Part shown: positions 8,141 through 16,738 of the stretch, piece after piece
Layout: every line of letters begins with the position of its first letter
Position numbering within the stretch: position 1 is the first letter of the stretch
From: Phycisphaerales bacterium
GTDB lineage: Bacteria > Planctomycetota > Phycisphaerae > Phycisphaerales > UBA1924
Assembly (NCBI GenBank): GCA_022072615.1
Contig: JAJVHS010000039.1
Coordinates: 1-34,363, forward strand
Length of the DNA: 34,363 nt
Reading direction: 5' to 3'
Notes under the pieces: generated by a model
Told to the model about the DNA's origin: nothing
Database searches by the model: none
The model's input: the letters and a program-made list of their open reading frames with translations, nothing else
Translations under genes and position numbers: made by a program

Positions 8141-9250
8141 TCAGTCGGGCGCGGCAAACTGGGCAATCTCGAACAGCCCGGAGACCCCGGCGACACCCTC
8201 GATCTCCAGCAGCCGGGCCTTGCGATCGAGTCCGCCCCCGTACCCCGTCAGGCTTCCGTCCGCCCCGATGACGCGGTGGCACGGAATGAGGATGGCGATG
8301 CGATTATCGCCGTTGGCTCGCGCGACGGCCCGGACCGCGGAGGGCCTTCCGATCGCCGCGGCGATCTGCTGGTAGCTGCGAGTCTGGCCGCTCGGGATCC
8401 GCCGCAGCTCCGCCCAGACCAGCTCCTGGAACGGCGTCCCGGGCGCGTGGAGCGGCACGTCGAACACCGAACGCCTGCCGGCGAAGTACTCGGCAAGTTC
8501 ACGCTCGACCTGGTCCAGGAACGGTGACGCCCCGGGCACGATCGGACAGCCCAGCCGACCGCGAAGGGTGCGGAAGTTCGTCTCGAGCATCCTGCGGTCC
8601 AGGAACTCGAGCAGGCACACGCCCGTGTCAGAGGCCACCGCGACCATCGGTCCCAGCGGGGTCGTCAACCACCGAGCCGTGAGTGTTCTGAGGTCATTGG
8701 CGTCCTGCATCGCGCGGCTCCCAAAGAGTTCGCTGGCCGCCTTTCGGAAGCCGCTTTCGGATTCGAAGCCCGCCTGGCGCACGGCCCGGGACAGGCCGAC
8801 CTGGCCCGCACGGAGCGAGGCGATGGCCGCGCCCACGCGGCGAGCGCGAGAGAGCGCCTGGAAGGTCGAGCCCATTCTGGCGCGGAAATACCGAGCCGCG
8901 GTCGCCGGGTGCACACCCAGTCTCCGGGCATCATCCGCTGTCACGAGGCGTGGCGGGTCAGCGGCGAGCAGCGCCGCCAGCCCGGCGGCCCATGCCGGGA
9001 CTTCGCCCGGGCCTTGAAGAGGCTTGCACCGCAGGCACGGCCGGTACCCCGCCTGCATCGCGGCGGCGGGCGTCGGGTAGAACTCGCACCGCTCGGGGCG
9101 CGGCAGTTTCGCGGGGCAGCCCGGGCGGCAGAAGATCCCGGTGCTCGTCACGGCCATGTAGAACTTCCCCGCCAGCGCGGCGTCGCGCCGGCGGAACGCG
9201 TCGTACATGCGGTCCGACGACCAGGCCTGATCTTTCTGCCGAGCCTTCAT
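8141..9250 (-). CDS. ada: Ada: methylphosphotriester sensor and O6-methylguanine-DNA methyltransferase
   Basis: Repairs alkylated DNA and, once methylated on its N-terminal domain, activates the adaptive response. The 369 residues show the full three-part Ada layout. The zinc N-domain has four Cys at 41, 45, 72 and 75 (GIFCRPGCPAK ... YRPCLRCKP), where the first Cys accepts the phosphotriester methyl group. An AraC-type helix-turn-helix region covers about residues 95-175 (ARRLGVHPATAARYFRARMG ... AVRQAGFESESGFRKAASELFG). The C-terminal methyltransferase holds the active-site IPCHRVIGADG with acceptor Cys324 and the RAVARANGDNR helix. Start ATG 9250. It follows nuoI on the same strand with a 94-bp gap and ends at a terminator. 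An ada box could not be identified with confidence. Confidence 0.95.
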   Translation of the reverse strand: MKARQKDQAWSSDRMYDAFRRRDAALAGKFYMAVTSTGIFCRPGCPAKLPRPERCEFYPTPAAAMQAGYRPCLRCKPLQGPGEVPAWAAGLAALLAADPPRLVTADDARRLGVHPATAARYFRARMGSTFQALSRARRVGAAIASLRAGQVGLSRAVRQAGFESESGFRKAASELFGSRAMQDANDLRTLTARWLTTPLGPMVAVASDTGVCLLEFLDRRMLETNFRTLRGRLGCPIVPGASPFLDQVERELAEYFAGRRSVFDVPLHAPGTPFQELVWAELRRIPSGQTRSYQQIAAAIGRPSAVRAVARANGDNRIAILIPCHRVIGADGSLTGYGGGLDRKARLLEIEGVAGVSGLFEIAQFAAPD

Positions 9251-9344
9251 GGACTGATGAATCGCAGCACGTCCCGTTCAGGCCACCGCGCCGCTGACTT
9301 CAAATCCGGATCGCGGCGGCCGGCCGCAGCGCCCGTCCCGGGCG

Positions 9345-9890
9345 TCACATCGGCTTCTTGCCGATCGTCAGGTCGTGGATGTGCAGGAGTTTCTCCTTGT
9401 CGAAGACCATCTCCTGCCGCGTGAGGCCCACGATGTCGTACTCGGTCGTGAGCTCGATGGCATCGACCGGGCAGGCTTCCTCGCACATCCCGCAGTAGAT
9501 GCAGCGCAGTTCGTCGATCTCGAACTTGCGGGGGTACTTCTCGCGGTCGTCCCAGGGCGCCTCGGCGGCCTCGATGTGGATGCAGCGAGCCGGGCAGATC
9601 GTCGGGCACATCATGCACGCGACGCACCGCACTCGCCCGGATTCATCCCGGTTCAGCCGGTGCACGCCGCGGAAGTTGCCGGGGTACAGGCCGCCCTCTT
9701 CGACGGGGATCTGCTCGCGACGCTCCTCGGGGTACTGCATCGTCCGGCTCGTTGGGCCCTGGCCGAGCGACGTGAAGAAGTGCCGCATGGTGGTCCCGAA
9801 GCCCTTGATGATCTCGGGGAGGTAGATGCTCTCAAGCCGGTTCAAGGGCTTGGGGTTGACGTTGACGATCTCTGAAGGAGGGATGGCCAT
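9345..9890 (-). CDS. nuoI: NADH-quinone oxidoreductase subunit I
   Basis: Peripheral-arm subunit of respiratory complex I that carries clusters N6a and N6b. Two ferredoxin motifs are intact: C89-x2-C92-x2-C95-x3-C99-P and C130-x2-C133-x2-C136-x3-C140-P. At 181 residues the length is normal. The N-terminal part (YLPEIIKGFGTTMRHFF) is the amphipathic membrane-contact helix of NuoI, and GVHRLNRDESGRVRCVACMMC is the standard lead into the first cluster. Start ATG 9890. No other nuo gene is adjacent; nuoB lies about 9.4 kb away on the same strand and the remaining subunits are outside the window, so the complex I genes are split here. Confidence 0.95.
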   Translation of the reverse strand: MAIPPSEIVNVNPKPLNRLESIYLPEIIKGFGTTMRHFFTSLGQGPTSRTMQYPEERREQIPVEEGGLYPGNFRGVHRLNRDESGRVRCVACMMCPTICPARCIHIEAAEAPWDDREKYPRKFEIDELRCIYCGMCEEACPVDAIELTTEYDIVGLTRQEMVFDKEKLLHIHDLTIGKKPM

Positions 9891-9992
9891 GGGGGAGGAG
9901 TGTAGGGGGTAGGCAGTCGGCAGCAGGGCGGCGGCGATCGAGTCGGATGCCCCGTCGCCCCCACTGCACGGCCTCGCTGCCGCGTCCGTTTC

Positions 9993-10292
9993 CTAGTGGT
10001 TCAGCCACTGGCCGCAATGCGGGCAGCGCAGCGATCCGTCCGGTGCAGCGCCGACCTGACGGACATCGAACGCGCACGCCGGGCAGTAGTCGTAACGGTC
10101 GCGGCGCTTGGCCGCCCGGACCGCACCCAGGAGGGCCAGCCCGCTTCCGGCCAGCCACAGGATGCCGCCGACCCAGAACTCAAGCCCGGGCACGGGCGTC
10201 AGCAGGTGGACCACGACGGCGATCACGCCGCTGACCATGGCAGCGAGGAGAGAACCGAACATGAAGATCAGGAGCGCCCGGACGATGTTCAC
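9993..10292 (-). CDS. Small membrane protein with C-terminal zinc ribbon
   Basis: A 99-residue protein of unknown function. Start GTG 10292 gives MNIVRALLIFMFGSLLAAMVSGVIAVVV. Two transmembrane helices (about residues 5-28 and 35-58) are followed by a basic stretch AAKRRDRYDY and a cytosolic zinc-ribbon-like module with paired CPAC and CPHC (YCPACAFDVR ... GSLRCPHCGQWL). The frame stays open upstream through the 5' part of the aminotransferase gene on the opposite strand, but that extension has no support. It lies 102 bp upstream of nuoI on the same strand. Short TM-plus-ribbon proteins are common in planctomycetes and none has a known role that I can cite. Confidence 0.7.
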   Translation of the reverse strand: MNIVRALLIFMFGSLLAAMVSGVIAVVVHLLTPVPGLEFWVGGILWLAGSGLALLGAVRAAKRRDRYDYCPACAFDVRQVGAAPDGSLRCPHCGQWLNH

Positions 10293-10470
10293 GCTGCCCG
10301 AGCGTAGCGACGGCTGATGCTCGGCGGTCAACTGGCGCGGAACGCGGACGGCCGCCCGATGGGGCCGCAGCGGGCCCGGGCGGGGGCTTGAGCGCGACCG
10401 GTGGGAGCGGTCCGGCGGGATGTCTAACCTCCGGGCACATGTTCTGCACTCTGGCCCCCTGATCTGGTCG

Positions 10471-11829
10471 ATGAGTGTGGTCGTCATGCCCATGGATTCC
10501 GCCGTGTCGTCACTCCCCACGTCATCTCGTGCCGGTTCTCCCGCGGACCGCGGCGGATCGCCGCCGCGGCTGACCCTCGTCGGCGCCGAAGGCCCGCTGA
10601 GCGAACTTCCCGCCTCCGATCCGCGGCCGGACGTCCACGCGGGCGGCGTGAGCTGGAGCATCGACCCGGACCTGTGCTTCCTGAACCACGGGTCGTATGG
10701 ATCGGTGGTCGGCTCGGTGCTCGAGGCGCAGCGATCGATCCGCGACCGCATGGAGCGGGACCCGGTCCGCTTCTTCAAGGTGGATCTCGAGGAACTTGTG
10801 GACCGCAGCCGCACCGCGCTTGGGACGCTGGTGGGCTGCCACCCCGAGGACCTTGCCCCCCTCCGCAACGCCACGGTCGGGCTGTGCACGATCTTCAACA
10901 ACTACCCGTGGCGGGCGGGCGATGAGATCCTCGTGACCGATCACGAGTACTCATCAGGCCAGTACGAGCTCGAACGCATCGCCCAGCGCCACGGCGTGAG
11001 CGTCATCCAAGCGCACGTCCCGTTCCCGCTGCAGGCACCAGGCCAGGTCGTCGAGGCTGTGGTGTCGAAGATGACCGGCCGGACGCGCATGGTGATGATC
11101 AGCCACGTGACGAGCTGCTCGTCGCTGATCTTCCCGGTCGAGGCGGTGGCGGCCGAGTGCCGCTCGCGTGGCATCGACATCCTGATCGACGGCGCGCACT
11201 CGCCCGGCCAGGTGCCCGTTGACATCCGGCGGTTGGACCCCGCGTTCTACGTGGGGAGCCTGCACAAGTGGGTGGGCGCGCCGCGCGGGGCGAGCTTCGT
11301 GTACGTCCGCCCGGACCTGCAAGCCGGCTTCCGGACGATCGCGCTCTCCAGCCGGGCCAAGAAGATCCGGCCGGCGAGGTCGCTGTTCCTGCGTGATTTC
11401 GACTACATGGGAACGGACGACTACTCGGCGTTCCTGGTGGTCGCCGACGCGATCGACGCGCTGGGCGGGATGGACCCGGGCGGTGTGGGCGGGCTGATGG
11501 TCTCCAACCACCGCCGCGTGATCCACGCCCGGGACATCGTGTGCGCGATGACGGGGCTCACGCCCTCATGCCCGGACGAGATGACCGGCAGCATGGTGAG
11601 CCTGGTGCTGCCCGAAGCCGGACCCGAGGCAAGCCAGCGCCCGACGCGGTACGACGATCCGCTCCAGGATGCGCTGGTCGAGCGGCACGGCGTGCAGGCG
11701 CCGATCTGGCGGCTGTGGGAGAACCCCGGCGTCCGGGTGGCGCGGTTGAGCGCCCAGGTGTACAACCGCCCGGGGCAGTACGCGTACTTCGCCAGGGCGC
11801 TGGCCGAGGAACTGGCCCGCGAGCACTGA
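10471..11829 (+). CDS. Class V PLP-dependent aminotransferase, isopenicillin-N-epimerase-like
   Basis: A fold-type I PLP enzyme of the aminotransferase V / CefD-like group. Landmarks are CFLNHGSYGS near the N-terminus, LAPLRNATVGL (PLP phosphate region), DHEYSSGQYELERIA, MVMISHVTSCSSLIFPVEAV, IDGAHSPGQVPVD (Asp that holds the pyridine nitrogen) and SLHKWVGAPRGASF with Lys266 as the Schiff-base lysine. Start ATG 10471 is a choice; ATGs at 10486 and 10492 are also in frame, and the first 60 or so residues are variable and Ser/Pro-rich, so the exact start is open. The CefD name reflects similarity, not evidence of antibiotic chemistry: no partner genes are present, and such homologues often act as desulfurases, lyases or epimerases. 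It converges on the prepilin gene with a 22-bp gap. Confidence 0.85.
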   Translation: MSVVVMPMDSAVSSLPTSSRAGSPADRGGSPPRLTLVGAEGPLSELPASDPRPDVHAGGVSWSIDPDLCFLNHGSYGSVVGSVLEAQRSIRDRMERDPVRFFKVDLEELVDRSRTALGTLVGCHPEDLAPLRNATVGLCTIFNNYPWRAGDEILVTDHEYSSGQYELERIAQRHGVSVIQAHVPFPLQAPGQVVEAVVSKMTGRTRMVMISHVTSCSSLIFPVEAVAAECRSRGIDILIDGAHSPGQVPVDIRRLDPAFYVGSLHKWVGAPRGASFVYVRPDLQAGFRTIALSSRAKKIRPARSLFLRDFDYMGTDDYSAFLVVADAIDALGGMDPGGVGGLMVSNHRRVIHARDIVCAMTGLTPSCPDEMTGSMVSLVLPEAGPEASQRPTRYDDPLQDALVERHGVQAPIWRLWENPGVRVARLSAQVYNRPGQYAYFARALAEELAREH

Positions 11830-11851
11830 GCGGTGCGTTTGCCGGCGTGGC

Positions 11852-12397
11852 TTAGTCTTCGGCACCATCGATACCACCGACGATGACGCCCTTGGACCCT
11901 CCATCGACGACATCGATGTGGACGGCATCGCCGGCCTGGTCATCGGGCTCGATAAGGCGCTTGGCGGTGTCATAGCGCCACCCGTGCGAGTTTTTGCCCG
12001 CAGCCGGACCGTTGATGCGGAGGGTTGCCTTTCCGTTCGCCGGGTTTGCGGGAAACTCGCGGAGGTACGGTCCGTAGAGCCCGGTGGCGTCCGGTTTGCC
12101 GTTCCGCAGCGTCTTTCCGGTGAGACGCAGGATGAACTCGGCGGCGTCGGTACTGAGGCCTGATGGGCCGATCGCGGGGCAGTTCTCAAAGTGCTCGGCG
12201 GTGTAGAGGTCGATGGCGCGCTGCAGTACCGCGGCGTCGGCGGCCTTCGCGGCGTCGGCGGACCTCTGCGACGCGTTCATGAACCTCGGGACCGCGATGG
12301 CGGCGACGGTGCCGATAATCACGACCACCATCACGAGCTCGATGAGCGAGAACCCGTTTCTTCGACAGCGGCGGCGTTGAGGGAGCGAAGGTCTCAC
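11852..12397 (-). CDS. Type II secretion/pilin-like prepilin
   Basis: The signature RRNGFSLIELVMVVVIIG (prepilin peptidase site G|F, conserved Glu at +5, hydrophobic helix) marks a type IV pilin/pseudopilin. I start at GTG 12397, which gives a 15-residue basic leader MRPSLPQRRRCRRNG; the frame is open to 12502, but a longer leader would be atypical. After the helix the sequence continues NASQRSADAAKAADAAVLQRAIDLYTAEH, typical of pseudopilin alpha-1. The globular part ends GWRYDTAKRLIEPDD, close to the T2SS GspG-like pattern found in planctomycete prepilins. It is the last gene of a long leftward run, 126 bp after dnaE. Processing would need a prepilin peptidase encoded elsewhere. Confidence 0.85.
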   Translation of the reverse strand: MRPSLPQRRRCRRNGFSLIELVMVVVIIGTVAAIAVPRFMNASQRSADAAKAADAAVLQRAIDLYTAEHFENCPAIGPSGLSTDAAEFILRLTGKTLRNGKPDATGLYGPYLREFPANPANGKATLRINGPAAGKNSHGWRYDTAKRLIEPDDQAGDAVHIDVVDGGSKGVIVGGIDGAED

Positions 12398-12523
12398 CGG
12401 CCAATGCTTGATCGACCGACGCCGGGCCGTGCACAGACGACAAGGCACGACGCATGCTCCCGGATCGACGACGCCCAAAGTGACAGGTGTCAGGCGCGAC
12501 AAAGACCGACCAGGCGGCCCGAG

Positions 12524-15500
12524 TTATTCGTCAAACGACCGGGGCCGGCGGGCACCCTGCGGACCCGACCAGCGGTTGCCGTTCTCGAACTTCTCGGCCC
12601 ACACGCCGCCGACGAGTTTCACGCAGCCCGGCCCGAGCCAGTGGTCGAACTCGCTCAGCACCGACGAATCGATCCGGATCCGCGCGGAGGACGGGAGCGC
12701 CAGGTAGGCCGTCTTGTCGGCCGTCGCGATGGCCAGTTCCACCGGGAAAAGCGTGGGGGCTTCGTCGGTGCTCGATGCCTTGGGCGCGGGCGTCGCGCAG
12801 ACGTCCTTGATCATGCCCGCGACGCGCTGGAGCACGGCCTGGGCGCCGCCATTGAGCTTCACCTCGTCGATGGTGACCTGCAGACGGCCGGGCTGCAGAG
12901 GAACGCCGTCGATGGGAACGACGCGCTCGACGAGAATCTGGACGTCACCGCGCGACGTATCCACGCGGCCGAGCACGAAAACGATCCGATCGGGCTCCGC
13001 CAGGTGGCCGAACTTGGCGTACGCGTCGGAGAACATCACGCAGGGAATCGTGCCGGTCTGGTCCTCCAGCGTGAGCGCCGCCATCTTCTGGCCGGCCGAC
13101 CGGCCGTTCTTGACGATCAGGGTGCGCACGCCGGCCACCAGGCCCGCGAGCACCACCCGGGTGTCCTTCTGGAGCGACTTGGCGGCGGATGTCGTGAAGT
13201 TCGTGAACGCGTCGGCCCATTTCCTCCACGCGTCGAGCGGGTGGCTGGAGACGTAGAACCCGAGCACCTCTTTCTCGAGGGCGAGGGCTTCGCTCGCCGG
13301 CCATGGCGTCGCCTTGGCGAGGTTGACGGGCGTCGATGACCCGGCGGGGGCCGCGGGCCCGCCGCCGAAGAGCGCGCCCTGGCCGGAGGCCCGGTCGGCC
13401 GCGGCCTTCTGGCCGGCGGAGAGCGCCTGCTCGATCGAGGCCACCATGGCCGCGCGGGCCTGCTGGCCGTGCACGCCGTCGAAGGCGCCGCACTTCACGA
13501 GCGCCTCGATCGTCGACTTGGTGATGACGCCCGGGCCGCGAGCCAGGAGCCGCTCGCAGAAATCAAAGAGCGACAGGTACGGGCCCGCGGTCGAGGCGGT
13601 CCCTGACTTCGAGCCCTGGTCGCGTTCATGGATGATGGCGTCGATCGCCTTCTCGCCGACGCCCTTGACGGCCGCCATCCCGAAGCGGATGTGGCCGTGG
13701 CGGACGTCGCGCGGCTCGTTCTCGTCGTAGACGACGGCGAAGGCCGCCTTGGACTTGTTGACGTCGGGGGGGCGGACTTCAAGACCCGGCCGGACGATCT
13801 GGCCGGTCGCGGGGTCGATGGTGCGGGCCTTCTTGGCGTCCTCGACGTAGGGGATCCAGTCCGCGATGGCGCTCGCGGCCGACTCGTAGGTCAGGAACGC
13901 GGCCATGTACTGCGCGGGGAAGTACGTCTTGAGGTACGCGGTCTGGTACGCGACGATGGCGTAGCCGGTCGAGTGGCTCTTGTTGAAGCCGTAACCGGCG
14001 AACTTGAGGATGTTCTCGAAGAGCTCCTCGGCGGCGGGCTTGTTGAGGCCCTTTTTCTGGGCACCCTCGATGAAGATCGGCCGGTTCTTGGCGATCTCCT
14101 TTTCCTTCTTCTTGCTGATCGCCTTGATGAGCGAGTAGGCGGCTCGCAGCGGGATGCCGCCCAGCTCGTGGACGATCTGCATCACCTGTTCCTGGTAGAC
14201 CATCACGCCGTAGGTCTCGGCGGTGAACTTGTCGGCGATGGGGTGGATCGTCGGGACGGGCGCCTGGCCGTGCTTGCGGCGGTTGTAGTCGGGGATGAGG
14301 TCCATCGGGCCGGGCCGGAAAAGCGCGTTGGCGGCGATCAGGTCCTCCAGCCGGTCGGGCTTCATGTCGATCAGCAGCCGCCGCATGCCCGGCGATTCAA
14401 ACTGGAACACGCCGGTGGTGTCGCCGCGGCGGAACATGTCGAAGACGAACTGATCCCGGAAATCGAGGCGGTCGAGGTCGAGGGGGTGGGCGATCGAGAG
14501 AGCCGTTTTCTCTGCTCGCTTCGAGAATTCGCCCGCTCTCCCGACGGCCTTCCAGACTTCGTCTTCGGAGAGCGTCTCGCCGATGAGCTGCTTGCACCGC
14601 TCGACCACGCTGAGCGTGCGCAGGCCCAGGAAGTCCATCTTCAGCAGGCCCATCTTCTCGCAGGTGGGCCCGTCCCACTGCGTGACGATCTCGTTTGCCT
14701 CGCTCCCGGCCTGCCGGTAGAGCGGAACGATCTCGTGGAGGGGCCGCGTCGCGACGATCACGCCCGCGGCGTGCACGGACGCGTGCCGCGCCTGGCCCTC
14801 GAGCGTCCGGGCGTTATCGATCAGACGCCGCACCTGGTCGTCCGCGTCGTAGAGCTTCTTGAGATCCGGCTCCTGCTCGAGCGCCTTGTCGAGCGTGATA
14901 TTGAGCTGCTCGGGAACGAGCTTGGCGACCTTGTCGACGTCCGGCAGGGTCAGGCCGAGCACGCGCCCGACGTCGCGGATCGCGGCCTTGGCCTTCATCG
15001 TCCCGAAGGTGATGATCTGCGCGACGTGGCCGTACTTGGACCGGACGTAATCGATGACGTCGGCCCGGCCGTCCTGGCACAGGTCGATGTCGATGTCGGG
15101 ATACTCGCTGCGGTCGGGGTCGGTGAAACGCTCGAACAGCAGGCCGTACCGCACCGGGCACGCGTTCGACAGGCCGAGCACGTAGCCGACCATCGTGCCC
15201 ACGCCCGACCCCCTGGCGTTGGCGGGGATGCCGCGCTGTCGGCCCCAGTTGACGAAGTCCCAGACGATCAGGAAGTACGCGGAGATGTTCTTGTCCGCGA
15301 GGATCTTGAGCTCCCGTTCGAGGCGGGCTTCCTGGTCCTTTCGCGAGGCGCCTTCCGAATCAGCCGCCTTGACCGCCGCCGCCGGGCCGTACCGCCACAC
15401 GAAGCCGGCTTCCGCGAGGCGCCGCAGCGCCGCGTCGCACTCGGCCTTGGCTTCGGCGAGCAGCGCCGCCCGCTGCTCGGGCGACGCCGTGTGATCCACG

Positions 15501-16657
15501 TGGAACGGGACGACCTCGAACTGCGCGCAGTAGTCCTTGTACCAGGCGGTCAGATCGCCGCCGTACCTGGCGTCGTTCCACGATGGCAGGTTTGCCCACT
15601 CGTCGTTGCGCCCGGACTGCTTTCCTTTGGCGGGCTGACCGCCTTTGGTTGGCGCCTCCGAGGGCTGGCTGTCAGCCCGTTTCACGCGCACCATCGGCGC
15701 GTTATTGACGCCCAGCGGAAGCTCGACGTTGCAGCGCTCGGCGATCCGGACCGTGTTCTCGATCGCTTCCCGGCCGGCGTCGCCGTAGGGCTCGAACAGC
15801 GCCCGCATCTGCTGGGGGCTCTTGACGAAGAGCTGCGGCGGGTACCGCATGCGGTGCTCGTCGCTCTTGAGCTTGCCGGTGGAGATGCAGATGAGCGTGT
15901 CGTGCGCGTCGTGGTCCTCTTCGCGCAGGAAGTGGGAGTCGTTGTCGCACACCAGCGGACAGCCGGTCTCGCGAGCGAGGCGGATCAGGTGCTTGTTGAT
16001 CGAGTTCTGCTCGGGAACGTGGTGCTGGAGTTCGATGTAGAAGGAAGGCATCGAGGCACTTGATGCCTTGGTGCCTTCCGAGAACACTCGTTTGTGCCAC
16101 TGGGCGCTCTCGAGCGCCGCACGCCAGTGCTTCTCGTCGCCGGTGCGCTCAAAGTCGAGCAGGTGCTCGCCGATCTCGCTGCCCAGGTGGCCGTTGATCG
16201 CGATCAGACCCGCGGAGTGCTTCTCGAGGATCTCGCGGTCGATGCGCGGCTTGTAGTAGAAGCCCGTGAGGAACGCCTCCGAGCACAGGTACAGCAGGTT
16301 GTTCCAGCCCTCGAGGGTTTCGCACAGCAGCACGAGGTGGTAGCCGCCCTCGCCGCCGCCCGTGTAGGTGCGGTCGGTGCGGGGCTTGCCCGGCGGCGTG
16401 ACGTACGCCTCGACGCCCAGGATCGGCTTGATCCCCTTTTCCTTGCACTGCTGGTAGAACGCGACCGCGCCGAAGAGGTTGCCGTGGTCGGTCACCCCCA
16501 CCGCCGTCATCCCCAGCTCCGCCACCCGTGCTATCAGCTTGTCGATGCGGTTGCCGCCGTCGAGCAGCGAGTACTCGGTGTGCAGGTGGAGGTGGACGAA
16601 CTGCTCGGAGGGAGGCAGTACCACGCGAGATTCGGTGGAAGCGGGAGCGTCGGCCAC
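12524..16657 (-). CDS. dnaE: DNA polymerase III alpha subunit DnaE
   Basis: The replicative polymerase catalytic subunit, 1377 residues from GTG 16657 (GGGG about 9 nt upstream; a TTG at 16699 would add 14 residues). The PHP domain opens with HLHLHTEYSLLDG and keeps a full set of likely metal ligands (H24, H26, D33, H58, E83, H107, H157, D240, H242). The palm holds PDIDIDLCQDGR with the catalytic Asp pair; then ARHASVHAAGVI, GVMVYQEQVMQI, GYGFNKSHSTGYA and a tandem HhH region (KCGAFDGVHG) follow. The OB domain reads VVLAGLVAGVRTLIVKNG. It is longer than the roughly 1160-residue E. coli protein. The extra length includes a Gly/Lys/Gln-rich insert after NNAPMVRVKR and a short repeat-derived insert at residues 193-205. 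It is downstream of hisS on the same strand. Confidence 0.97.
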   Translation of the reverse strand: MADAPASTESRVVLPPSEQFVHLHLHTEYSLLDGGNRIDKLIARVAELGMTAVGVTDHGNLFGAVAFYQQCKEKGIKPILGVEAYVTPPGKPRTDRTYTGGGEGGYHLVLLCETLEGWNNLLYLCSEAFLTGFYYKPRIDREILEKHSAGLIAINGHLGSEIGEHLLDFERTGDEKHWRAALESAQWHKRVFSEGTKASSASMPSFYIELQHHVPEQNSINKHLIRLARETGCPLVCDNDSHFLREEDHDAHDTLICISTGKLKSDEHRMRYPPQLFVKSPQQMRALFEPYGDAGREAIENTVRIAERCNVELPLGVNNAPMVRVKRADSQPSEAPTKGGQPAKGKQSGRNDEWANLPSWNDARYGGDLTAWYKDYCAQFEVVPFHVDHTASPEQRAALLAEAKAECDAALRRLAEAGFVWRYGPAAAVKAADSEGASRKDQEARLERELKILADKNISAYFLIVWDFVNWGRQRGIPANARGSGVGTMVGYVLGLSNACPVRYGLLFERFTDPDRSEYPDIDIDLCQDGRADVIDYVRSKYGHVAQIITFGTMKAKAAIRDVGRVLGLTLPDVDKVAKLVPEQLNITLDKALEQEPDLKKLYDADDQVRRLIDNARTLEGQARHASVHAAGVIVATRPLHEIVPLYRQAGSEANEIVTQWDGPTCEKMGLLKMDFLGLRTLSVVERCKQLIGETLSEDEVWKAVGRAGEFSKRAEKTALSIAHPLDLDRLDFRDQFVFDMFRRGDTTGVFQFESPGMRRLLIDMKPDRLEDLIAANALFRPGPMDLIPDYNRRKHGQAPVPTIHPIADKFTAETYGVMVYQEQVMQIVHELGGIPLRAAYSLIKAISKKKEKEIAKNRPIFIEGAQKKGLNKPAAEELFENILKFAGYGFNKSHSTGYAIVAYQTAYLKTYFPAQYMAAFLTYESAASAIADWIPYVEDAKKARTIDPATGQIVRPGLEVRPPDVNKSKAAFAVVYDENEPRDVRHGHIRFGMAAVKGVGEKAIDAIIHERDQGSKSGTASTAGPYLSLFDFCERLLARGPGVITKSTIEALVKCGAFDGVHGQQARAAMVASIEQALSAGQKAAADRASGQGALFGGGPAAPAGSSTPVNLAKATPWPASEALALEKEVLGFYVSSHPLDAWRKWADAFTNFTTSAAKSLQKDTRVVLAGLVAGVRTLIVKNGRSAGQKMAALTLEDQTGTIPCVMFSDAYAKFGHLAEPDRIVFVLGRVDTSRGDVQILVERVVPIDGVPLQPGRLQVTIDEVKLNGGAQAVLQRVAGMIKDVCATPAPKASSTDEAPTLFPVELAIATADKTAYLALPSSARIRIDSSVLSEFDHWLGPGCVKLVGGVWAEKFENGNRWSGPQGARRPRSFDE
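16043..16079. repeat. Octamer-type repeat with inverted symmetry inside dnaE
   Basis: GGAAGGCATCGAGGCA (16043-16058) and TGCCTTGGTGCCTTCC (16064-16079) are inverted copies, 14 of 16 matching, around CTTGA. The units TTGATGCC, TTGGTGCC and GGCATCGA are those of the intergenic arrays at 18146-18206 and 27126-27180. It is in frame and encodes about residues 193-205 of DnaE (SEGTKASSASMPS), just before the conserved FYIELQHH. Confidence 0.75.
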
Positions 16658-16738
16658 GGTGAAAAGTACCCCGGTCGCAGCGCCGCGAACAGTCCGCAAC
16701 AGCCCTCAAAAGCACGGGAATGAGCCCGGGAAACGGGG

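Noticed and set aside
13628-16063. Very long open frame opposite dnaE (about 811 codons)
   Set aside because: It is antisense to a secure dnaE and its composition is the mirror of that gene's GC-rich codons; no motif.
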